From positions 48,898,807 to 48,962,806 of the forward strand of contig CM076139.1 in the NCBI GenBank assembly GCA_038025085.1: a DNA stretch of 64,000 bases, written 5' to 3'. The position numbers were made by a program, and so were the translations under genes. Shown here one piece after another: positions 39,101-46,800 of the stretch. Source of the DNA: Tetragonia tetragonoides. Taxonomy: Eukaryota; Streptophyta; Magnoliopsida; Caryophyllales; Aizoaceae. The notes below the pieces were generated by a model, which was not told the origin of the DNA, did not search any database, and saw only the letters and a program-made list of their open reading frames with translations. Each line of letters starts with the position of its first letter. Position 1 is the first letter of the stretch.

Positions 39101-41313
39101 TACTGTGTGTGATATCTGAACTTATGGGGACACCCATATCTGGCCCTTCCCAGGGATTAAATGGGAACTATCACTGATATTTGAACTTATGGAGACGTCC
39201 ATATCTGGCCCTTCCCAGGGATTAAATGGGAGTATTGAATTTGGATTCCTACGGGAATATCTGACACACTAACGGATTTCAATTACTTCTGCCCACACCA
39301 TTTACTAAGATTGGTGATTTATTATTATTTTTATTTAGATTAATTTCCTGTACTTTGAAACTTGCTTGATCCGGTTAGATTGGGTTAAATTACTTACTGG
39401 ACTGTTGAGCTCACCTTTTTTATATTTATCATTTTTTAGGAACTTGAGAAGTCGTTTCAACGTGGGGCACAGTGGGGTGTGAGATCATAGGGACCCTGTT
39501 TTCGATATAGAAGTTCAGTATTTAAATGCTTCCGCTTGGATACTAGTATTAAGTTTTGGTCCATGTACAAAGTGAAGGATTATTGTTGTTAGCTTTGAGA
39601 TTCTTTTGTGAACGCGAATTATTGTATCTGTTTACAGGACAGGCTTAGCCCGACTACGGAGGTGCCGTAGTTAGGTTGCCATCTATCATGCCTTCTACCC
39701 TGCGTATGGGGCGTGACAGCGTTCCTTCCTGGTAGTGCCAAGAGCCTCCTTACGCTTTGACTCGGCCGTGAGATACTCCATTGATCTCACCATTACAGCT
39801 TGTACTCGGTTGGATGGTACTTCCGTCGGGTCACCAAGCACGCGTATGTTCCTCCAACGCCAAAGCCAACAAATTGTTGTGGCGAAGATAGTTGTCCATT
39901 CGTCATTCTCTTTGATATTCTCGAAAGTCCAATCCTTTGGTGAGGCACCAAAGAAAGTGTGTTGATTGGTTGGGGACACCAATTCACGCCAAACTTCTTT
40001 TGCCCTCACGCAGTCACGAATGATATGCAACCCAGACTCCTCGTGGCACCCGCAGCTTGGGTACGATGGGTCCGAGGCAACGTGACGTCGTACTCGATTA
40101 GCATTAGAAAGGAAGCTATCATGAAGAGCCAACCAAAGGAAGTTACGAACTCGTTGAGGGGCTGTAACTTTCCAAACCTGCTTCCATACTCTCTCCTCAA
40201 CTCCATCATGGCCTTCACGAATAATTTTTAGGGCGGACTTAACCGAAAAGTTACCCGATTTCCTTCTATCCCCATGAGAGGCGATCACGAGCTCCATGGC
40301 TATGAGCTACACCATGAGCCGCGATACATTGAATTATCTCGGGTGGGAGTAGATGCGTGAACTCATCCCACTTCCATCTTTCTCCATCCCAGTAGTCTAC
40401 CACCGTCTTGGCTAAATCTTCCTCGCTCAATGGTTGTAATGCTTTATTTTCCAGAGGGTAATTCGTTGCCCAGTGATGAAGCCAAAAGAAAGTGCTAGTT
40501 TCATCTCCAATTACAGAACGAACACCTTGCTTTAATGTATCAGCCGACTCAACTAATCCCTTCCAAGTATTGGACATGTTATGTTGGAGAGAGAACATGT
40601 CTATATCACAACGACCTTGGCAATATTTGCTTCTTATCAAGCGTGGCCACAAACTGAGGGGTTCTGTTAGGGTTAGCCATAACATAACTACTTTATATAT
40701 CATAAACTAACAACTTTATGTTAGCCATAACAAATGGGGCCGACTATTACCATATTTTCCCCTAAAAAGAGACTATCATAGTACCATGTATGGCTAATCA
40801 TTATATTTCAATTTACATTATCTAGTGTTCTAACACCAAAGATCATATGATTCTGAAATCAGAATATAATGGTGTTTGTGCAATTTTTTTAGGGTAAATG
40901 GTATTCGTGCATTTAAATATATTAACTTTGCCCATCTACTTAAGAAACATATTTTAATTTATAACATGAAACTAATATGACTAAAGTTGTCTAAAAAAAA
41001 TGCTTTACAAGACTTATTAAAATATTTTAATTAAAAAATTAATGGCCAAAGTTGTGTCTACAAAACAAGAAAAACCAAACATAACTTATTATATGAAAGT
41101 ATTGGAGTATTCTCTTTTTGTATTCAAAAGATTAACTCAAAGTTTGTTTTAATGAGTGAAGCTGCAGGCACGATCGGTATTAGACTGACTACAATAGAAT
41201 CTCCAAATGAAACGTGTTATGTCAAACCTTATACTTGTACGATTGAAGGTTGCCAAGAGAGTTGCGGATCAACAAAAGTTACATGTAAACCCAATCTTTG
41301 TTGTTGTTTGTGA
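24696..41313 (+). CDS. Secreted cysteine-rich (defensin-like) peptide gene, two exons, giant intron
   Basis: Exon 1 is 24696-24756 and exon 2 is 41168-41313, giving 68 codons and a TGA stop. Exon 1 encodes a signal peptide, [20 protein letters not shown], and ends in phase 1 at a strong donor G|GTAAGT. Exon 2 follows GCTGCAG and keeps the frame. The mature part has eight cysteines spaced C-x6-C-x4-C-x3-C-x6-C-x4-C-C-C, and an NET glycosylation site. Plant defensin-like genes usually have exactly this layout: one phase-1 intron at the end of the signal peptide. The CxxxC pair and the CxC within CCC fit a cysteine-stabilised alpha-beta fold, although the CCC end is unusual. The product would be secreted. 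Its role, defence or signalling, cannot be told. The 16,411-bp intron contains four stacked transposons. Both exons are undamaged. Confidence 0.78.
25380..25389. repeat. Left target-site duplication of the outer LINE
   Basis: AACATAACTA, identical to 40681-40690, directly beside the poly(T) end. Confidence 0.85.
25998..27341 (+). repeat. Left LTR of element A (1344 bp)
   Basis: Starts TGTAATAACACAC followed by a long A-run and ends GGGGCGTGACA. Nearly identical to 38394-39718. TATA-like TATAAAT at 26253-26259. Two copies of a repeat of about 65 bp (ATCTGAACTTATGGGGACAC...) lie in the 3' half. Confidence 0.92.
27349..27360 (+). promoter_or_regulatory. Primer binding site of element A
   Basis: TGGTGTCAGAGC, one mismatch from the complement of the initiator tRNA-Met 3' end (TGGTATCAGAGC), 7 nt after the LTR. 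Confidence 0.75.
27361..28314. other. Left interior of element A, no coding capacity recognised
   Basis: Leader-like sequence resembling that of element B for about 60 bp (GGGTAGATCTA), then unrecognised sequence with only short frames. Confidence 0.5.
28750..29982 (+). repeat. Left LTR of element B (1233 bp)
   Basis: TGTAATAAAAAT ... GGGGCGTGACA. TATA box TATAAATA at 28916-28923. Contains three copies of the approximately 65-bp repeat that element A has twice, and a G-run of about 14 nt near the start. Confidence 0.92.
28916..28923 (+). promoter_or_regulatory. TATA box in left LTR of element B
   Basis: TATAAATA. The same motif is at 35142-35149 in the right LTR. Confidence 0.65.
29990..30001 (+). 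promoter_or_regulatory. Primer binding site of element B
   Basis: TGGTATCAGAGC, a perfect complement of the initiator tRNA-Met 3' end, 7 nt after the LTR. Confidence 0.88.
30101..30190. repeat. (ATT)30 microsatellite in the leader of element B
   Basis: Thirty pure ATT units between the primer site and the gag start. Confidence 0.95.
30285..31700 (+). CDS. gag and start of protease of element B
   Basis: An uninterrupted 471-codon frame. An acidic N-terminus is followed by the Retrotrans_gag capsid domain (about residues 85-250: [42 protein letters not shown]), a basic linker, a CCHC zinc knuckle [14 protein letters not shown] (about 347-360), and the protease active site [11 protein letters not shown] (about 431-441). 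It ends at a TAA where the protease should continue, and the same frame resumes to 32021. Capsid and RNA packaging would be its role. The start ATG at 30285 is the first in the frame, 94 bp after the ATT tract. Confidence 0.88.
   Translation: MEIVDRPSENKADKDNVVRNIEDVEEEQSDARIQERGVQNHPNLQHKLLEGLLEQQRLLHDQMIQSFNSFKKQPEENNSMRNFRNLNPLTFAGTIDPTEAQGWVQSMEKTFRVFKCSEEEKVQYAVYQLEGRAYDWWLSEEGLLTSGENPQPLTWAKFKEVFDKKYFPKSLHDKALEEFISLKQEEDTSINEYQDKFEGLCKYAPQFLSTEADKASRFVYGLLPDIKERVRIFELQTYAAVVEKAKIVEISREEVKRDKNEKKKRQGSVGVQSIGNNVKRQQSQPLGALPASSLRGGSHISVGGKANGGAQPSQSMAFSSKAPGIRCTRCSRLYYRSECRWCHGSCFRCGEKGHLIANCPQEDETNQGRTIQQFQKTQVSSTKPSHSFSHQKSGNMKTQAPGQIYALTQNNPQASNNVVTGTIPIQNTYKYVLFDSGATHSFVSLEISKRCKLPFEPLGTHLCVSTPAGDT
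31701..34904 (+). pseudogene. pol of element B: protease end, RT, RNase H, integrase (broken)
   Basis: Protease tail 31701-32021 ([19 protein letters not shown]). RT 32033-32722 with [12 protein letters not shown] and [13 protein letters not shown], where the expected catalytic FIDD is FIDG. RNase H about 32990-33360 ([29 protein letters not shown]). Integrase 33589-34904: the HHCC finger (H-x3-H... CIVCQQ), then DxDxx signatures [15 protein letters not shown] and the [12 protein letters not shown] block, and the C-terminal [11 protein letters not shown]. It uses three reading frames. Stops include 31698, 31707, 32441, 33271 and 33487. No functional polyprotein. Confidence 0.9.
34972..34984 (+). 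promoter_or_regulatory. Polypurine tract of element B
   Basis: AAGGAGGGGTGGA directly before the right LTR (one T inside). Element A has the related AAGGAGGGAAGGA. Confidence 0.8.
34985..36208 (+). repeat. Right LTR of element B (1224 bp)
   Basis: Starts TGTAATAACC and ends GGGGCGTGATA, where the terminal CA has become TA. The exact position is fixed by ACAGT immediately after it. It also carries three copies of the approximately 65-bp repeat. Confidence 0.9.
37434..38380. other. Right interior of element A, no coding capacity recognised
   Basis: Unrecognised sequence. Only its last about 40 bp (GAGTTTCGAGGACGAAACTC onward) matches the end of element B's interior. Confidence 0.5.
38381..38393 (+). 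promoter_or_regulatory. Polypurine tract of element A
   Basis: AAGGAGGGAAGGA, uninterrupted purines touching the right LTR. Confidence 0.85.
38394..39718 (+). repeat. Right LTR of element A (1325 bp)
   Basis: TGTAATAACACAC ... GGGGCGTGACA, followed by GCGTT. The A-run near its start is shorter than in the left LTR, which accounts for most of the length difference. Confidence 0.92.
40681..40690. repeat. Right target-site duplication of the outer LINE
   Basis: AACATAACTA, identical to 25380-25389. It marks the 5' truncation point of the LINE at 40680. Confidence 0.85.
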
Positions 41314-41359
41314 TACTTAAACACAATTTAATACTTCCATCATTAAAATTAAGGAAGGC

Positions 41360-41365
41360 AATAAA
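41360..41365 (+). terminator. Poly(A) signal candidate of the defensin-like gene
   Basis: AATAAA, 47 bp after the stop codon. Other AATAAA motifs inside the intron transposons could compete with it. Confidence 0.5.
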
Positions 41366-41699
41366 AGAATGAGGGATACTGAAATCCTATATCTTATCTA
41401 TACTGATCACTGCTTTTTCTTCCAATATCTCATTATTTATAATTTTTAATTTTGACAATGTGTTTGAGTCTGGTAGGAAAATAAGTTCTAATGCTTCGGG
41501 GATGGTGATTAAGGCGATATGAAGAAATTATCAAATATAATGAGAAACTTAACAACTGAAAAACATTAATTCGGGCACAAAATCACGTGTTAAAAATCTC
41601 AAATTAGGTACAAACCAGTAGCAGAAGAAGTGTGAATCTATTAATATATTGATGTCACTCTTTAATATCACAACGATTTTAATTGGGACTTACATCTCA

Positions 41700-42065
41700 C
41701 CCCAATATACACAAACACTAAGGATTTGATTTATGTGCTACACTATTGTGTGTAGCTTCAGACCCAACTCGTGATATCTTAACATGAATATCAGATGCCG
41801 TCTCTATAAGGCATGAAATTGGGAGCGGAATTGGGAGCTGCCATATTACATATGAGCAAGTCTTGTTTGAGACCAACTCATAGAAAAATGGGATCACTAT
41901 TTAGAAATATAGGGTCACTTACTATGGGTCGTGAGTCGTGACCCTTGTTTCACTAAAAAGTAACTCTAGTCTTACCAAAAGTTATGATAAGACCGTTTTA
42001 AACAAGTTTTTGTGATTACATATTCCTACTTTGCAAGCTTAATTGGGAGCTGCCATATTACACGC
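41700..42065. repeat. Dispersed repeat cluster
   Basis: 41755-41840 matches 4350-4500 in inverted orientation. 41850-41990 matches 59010-59160 in inverted orientation (GGGATCACTATTTAGAAATA and TTGTTTCACTAAAAAGT). AATTGGGAGCTGCCATATTACA occurs twice (about 41830 and 42041). Probably MITE-derived. Confidence 0.55.
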
Positions 42066-42596
42066 CCCTTTAACATGTTTTCTTCTCCTCCTCATTTTCT
42101 TTGAATATATTTTCAGAAAACAAGCCAAGTAAACACCCCCTTAACTTTTCAATATAAACTAAAGCTTCAAACTCGAAGGTAGTTTTTCCAACTCTTACGT
42201 ACCAAATAGTTTGCAAGATTGTTTTCAATTTGCACTTACAGATATAACTAAATTTGTGATGCTACTTATACTAGCTTTTGCCTTACAACTATAGCTACAA
42301 CTATTTTATTAGCTTTTCGTAACACTTTTCAACTATTTTCTAATATTTCCTTTCCTCTTTTAACATTTCACAATTATAGGCGTATATCTACATCTAATTT
42401 TACCAAAGGTAACCTTATTAATGGGATTTGGTATGCTGTATGCGAAAAATGGGATATATTATGGATTCTAAATGCTAGTTTATGATAAGCTAATTAAATT
42501 AAAGTAGTTTATAACTTTGTGAAAACGGGTTACCAATCTTTGATTCCATGATTGCCCATCATTTCTGAAAGCTAGCTAACTTTCATTTTTGGTATT

Positions 42597-42765
42597 ATTT
42601 TTTTTAATAAGAAACTCGGGCTGTTAGCCCCTTGACATGGGGGGTGGTCCAATGACTTATGGGAACAGATATCACCCACAATTTAAAATTAAGGGCAATA
42701 CTCGAACATCCAACTTAAAATATATAAACAAATGAGAGTTCTACCACTTGAACTTACCACATTTT
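42597..42765 (-). mobile_element. tRNA-derived SINE candidate
   Basis: Read on the minus strand it begins with a box A-like TTCAAGTGGTAGAA and has a box B-like GGATGTTCGAGTATTGC about 40 nt on. A body follows, and an A-tail after TTTCTTATT (T-run on the + strand at about 42598). It is not a functional tRNA because the arms do not pair. No target duplication resolved. Confidence 0.6.
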
Positions 42766-42879
42766 GTTCGCTATAATCTATGCAAGTTGTGTCAAATAGA
42801 AAAGATTTAAATTGTCAGCTTCACGAGAATAAGGTAATAAACTTATGATTGTAGCTCTCTATCTTTGGAATGTGTTACG

Positions 42880-43275
42880 TCGCTTATGGTGGAATTGATG
42901 GCTATACATACTCCATGGATTGCGTATCGCCCAACGTATTAATATACCACGGTTGGTGGTCGAAACAGATCGATTCTGAGCTTGTCTTCAACTTGTTTCA
43001 CCCTCTAATGCCATAATTCAGCCCCTACGATATTATTCTTGAGCAATCAATAAAGAGATCATACGAGGCACACCTTGGAAGATCAATGTCCAACACGTGT
43101 ACAGGAAAGTGAACGACGTAGGACGTAGCAGATTGACTCGCAAGTTTTATCTTTATTTTAAATGATTTGTTTTGTGAGTTTGAGGCCCCATTTGAGTATG
43201 TTAATAAGTCAGTAATACAGTATGATGTTCGTTTTCTTGAGGATATTGTTGGGTTCGCATTGCACCAAAAAAAAA
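42880..43275 (+). pseudogene. LINE RNase H remnant with poly(A)
   Basis: One frame shows LVVETDRF, a stop, then EIIRGTPWKINVQHVYRKVN, closely parallel to the RNase H of the LINE at 25462-25758. It ends TTGCACC plus an A-run (about 43266-43274), the same ending as the LINE at 16115. TTGTTGGGTTC flanks this end on both sides. Confidence 0.65.
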
Positions 43276-43439
43276 TAAATTGTTGGGTTCACAAAGAGTA
43301 GTATGACTTTGTAGCTTTTATTTGTTTGAACATTTTAACTTTTAACGACTTCTAATATTTCAACAAAAAAAATAAAATAAATTTAATTGTTATTGTAGTT
43401 TTCTAGTTTACATCATAGAGTATAGATTATTTACATCTA

Positions 43440-43672
43440 GTTATTATTGATGCCAAGAAGGACTTGCATTTCTTTGATAGAGTGGAAGTGCTTCATTATT
43501 TTCGTGAAGTTAATAGTGTTGCTGATTTTATGGCCAATTTGGCTATCTTTGTCATCAATCGTCGGTTTGGTCAAGTTATTTTGACCAGTCCCTTAACGAT
43601 CTTGTGTTAAGGGACACTTTAGGATAATCCTTAGTTTATCATGGTTTTATTGCCTTTTCAAAAAAAATAAAA
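43440..43672 (+). pseudogene. Second LINE RNase H tail
   Basis: Frame with KDLHFFDRVEVLHYFREVNS and VADFMANLA, the end of a LINE RNase H domain, followed by a 3' UTR and A-run at about 43662. A separate 5'-truncated copy just upstream of the membrane-protein gene. Confidence 0.6.
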
Positions 43673-43779
43673 AATAAAAAAATAGAGTATTTAAAAGGAA
43701 AAATAAAATTAAAAACCTTAAAATTGTGTTGACCGTTTCAACTCTCAACATGAGATACTCATACTCTCCTAGTGATCCA

Positions 43780-43802
43780 AGAGAGAGAGAAAGAAAGAGA
43801 GT
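43780..43802 (+). promoter_or_regulatory. GA-rich leader tract
   Basis: GAGAGAGAGAAAGAAAGAGA just before the favoured start codon. Such tracts are common in plant 5' leaders. If the upstream ATG at 43750 is used it would instead encode RERERK. Confidence 0.4.
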
Positions 43803-43806
43803 GAAA

Positions 43807-46800
43807 ATGATCAATCAGCGGCGCTTGGAGGCGATCTTGTCGAAGGTTGTCGTTGTTAAACCACATGAGACCTCTGTGCTTCTCCACTCAGCTGCTTCTT
43901 TCTTTTTCGTAAGCATTTTATTTTTCTCCTTCATTTTTTTTGTTAATCATAATCTTGAATGCTTTGCAAAATGGCTGATTTTGACAACATTTTAACAATT
44001 CAGATAATGGGTAAACTGTAAAATGTATCAAAATGTAGTATTGATGTATATTTGTTGGGTCATTTGCAGATTTTGAGTGCATACTTTGTGGTATTACCAT
44101 TGCGAGATGAAGGAGCTATGTCTTTAGGGCTTTCAAATCTTCCGGGTCTTTTTATTGGATCTTTGGTTCTCACATTGATTGCTGCTCCTCTTTCTACCCT
44201 TCTTTTCTCGTTGCCAAATCTCTTCAAAGGCAGGGTATTATTCATTTCCTTGCTTTTAAATTATTATAAATTCTTAATAATTGTTGATTATCTGTTTAAC
44301 TTTTTTTTTTTGGGGTATTATGAATGGATTGCTTTAGTCCCTTTTGGGTAATGATTAGTACGCCTAAAGCTGATTCTTTTTTCTTCTTATTTATAAGGAT
44401 TTGGGTATGATTCAAAAATGTATTTTGAAAAAATAGGGAGAGTTCTGGTCAAACATACTGGTTGTTCCAATGCCATCCATAGGTAAAAGTTGTTTGATTG
44501 AATACTTAGGGGCTGTAAGATGTGTTGGGGGTTCTAAAATAGAGAGGTGTTGTAGGTGCCTTTTTTGTTTTGGGATCTTGTTCAGCTCGAGTAGCCCATG
44601 ATAGTAGTAGGGATCTTGTTCAGCTCAAGTAGCCCATAATAGTAGTAGTTTGTGATCTCTTGCAGTCAAGAGATGCAAATATAGCATGTCAGGTTTAGTG
44701 GGTCCTACACATAGATTGATTACTGAATTACATGGAGGCCGACTTTCGGTTGTTGGCATTGATGAAGAACATATCAGGCTAAATATTCTGAAGTGGAACC
44801 TTAAATATGGATTGGGCAGGGGTGTGTGTTGTGAGCGTAAGTGTGGGTATGGGTATGCTCGTGACATAGGTGTGTGATTCTCTTCATTGTTATGCTCTGT
44901 GAAGCAATTCAGCTGGAACTTCAAAACCCAATTTGGAAGGTTACAAAGGGATGATTGTGTCAACTTCACTTGTCTGTTTAAAGTGAGTTAAATTCATTAC
45001 TTCACCTGATCATGAGTTTGCTAACTCAAAAAACTTGAAGAATGCCTGTAGGAGTTTTCTTTCCACATGGATTAAGTGAGTTTGCATCTATCATTAGCAC
45101 CTATTGTGCGGAGCGTCCCATGCTAAGGATCCCAATGGGAAGTACTTCAGCAAGTTGGGTCTTGCAACACTCATGTAGATGATTCATTGCATGTGTACAT
45201 GAAGCCTGGCCTCGAGGGTCTGTTTTAGTTCGTACTCAAGCCAATTTCGGGGCAGCCGCACTTGATTTGGAAACAGATACTTCATAGGCATTTTCACATA
45301 TCTCATTTAGGATGGTAATGATAGCATCTAATTGAAGCTTACAGTCAGTCTGTCCAGAGTAACGCCTTTGACAGAGCTAATTATGAAGCAGTACTTGATT
45401 ATGGTTTTAAATCTAATTTTGAGAGCACTCTGTTATGCGCTTCTGAGAGCATAAAGGCCCAAGCATTGTATGATCAAAATCTGTGTCGTTTTATTCAGGG
45501 AGCTCGCCTCTTGGCAGTGTCCTCACTTATGTGCAGACATGGACATGTGATGTTGCTTCAACTCCCACTTGCAGATGGCATGCCATTTTAGGCTCTCTTG
45601 TTGGGGAAAAGTGCTAGACACTCTTAATTGCAAGGAAACACAAGCGACTTCTATTTTTGAGCATGCATTAGTCTAATTAACCTTACATGCGAGTTTCTCA
45701 ATGTTTTTCCTTCTTGTTCTTCACTAAGTTTTCTGTGTTTTCCACCTTGTTTTTTTTAGTTTACATCATGTATGTGACTCCTATTCATATAGGGAACTTG
45801 TAGTATGGAAGAGTATTCAATGCTTTTTTGGGAGCTAGGGCTATTCTTGTGTGAAAACACGTTAGGAGTAGGTTGTCTTAGCTCTTCTTGAGAGAGAAAG
45901 AAAGGGGGGAGGGGGCTTATCCAACAGAGTTCATTTTTTCTCTGGTCATTTAATGTTTGTCTGTCTTTATCCAATATTAAAGGTTTTTCTTTGGCAGCTT
46001 CTTAATCTTTGGTAGTGTGTCTTAATCCAGCGACTCAAAGTTGCCTAGGCTTAGGTGGTGTGCTTTCCCAACTCCCAAGTTACATTCTTCAGTTGTTGAT
46101 TTGTTATTACCCTTATGTGCCAGCTTCTGTCTTCATGTCTTTGCATTTCCATATTTTAATTTGCCGTCTTTGCTATGTTTCTCCTGGTTTTTACGCCTAC
46201 AGTTCAATCTTTTTTTTCCTTTCCTAGCGTCAATGCCTATGCATCATGTATCATCTATGGAGAGCATTTCCATTGTGAAATCCTACTTGCACTCCCTACA
46301 TGAAAAATGAAGAGAAAAATCTGGATATGTTCAAATACTTACGAGGAAGGATTTGAAGTGCAACTTACTTATCTTTATTAAAGTTGTATAACTTACGAGT
46401 TTATTTTTTCTTCCTTGTTCGTGTTTCCTTTTTTATGGGGCAAACAATGGGGACGGCAGGTTTTTAGGGTATGTATAGTAAAAAGTTAAATTAGAGGACG
46501 AAATGTCTCATAATGTTCAAGTTTAGAGAACTTGGTACTAGTCCATCATGATGAAGATTGAAGGTATACTACCTATCTACAAGATGCTCATTTTGTAGGG
46601 CTTTTGATGAACCAAATTGAGGTGAAACAGATGTTGACGTGAATGTAATATATTTAGTTGATTTATAGATTTCAATAAAATTGAATCGAATCCTGATGTA
46701 TTTGCACCCGATTTAGTCATTTATAGACAATTCAAATTTCGTCCAATTTTATTTTAGCTATTTCATTCGTTAAGGACCATTGAATATTATTTCTACACTG

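Larger units (their letters stand above)
25998..39718 (+). mobile_element. LTR retrotransposon A (non-autonomous), inside the LINE
   Basis: LTRs at 25998-27341 and 38394-39718, both TG...CA. The target duplication is GCGTT at 25993-25997 and 39719-39723. A primer site and polypurine tract are present. Without the LINE and element B inside it, the interior is only about 1.9 kb and shows no gag or pol domain. The last 60 bp of the interior and most of the LTR resemble element B, so A looks like a non-autonomous relative of it. Confidence 0.92.
25391..40680 (-). mobile_element. 5'-truncated LINE (outermost element of the nest), interrupted
   Basis: Minus-strand L1-type fragment in two pieces, 40680-39724 and 25997-25391, about 1.56 kb in all. 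The right piece encodes the end of RT and the zf-RVT region ([20 protein letters not shown], then cysteines and HIIRDC). The left piece encodes RNase H ([22 protein letters not shown]) and ends in a poly(A) tail, seen as T-run 25391-25414. Target duplication AACATAACTA lies at 25380-25389 and 40681-40690. Removing element A with one GCGTT rejoins the two halves in the same reading frame. A TAG lies where the NTDG-x-GNPG loop is expected. Confidence 0.9.

Noticed and set aside
43726..43749. Upstream start of the membrane-protein frame at 43726
   Set aside because: The codon is GTG. ATG at 43807 (or 43750) is the credible start.
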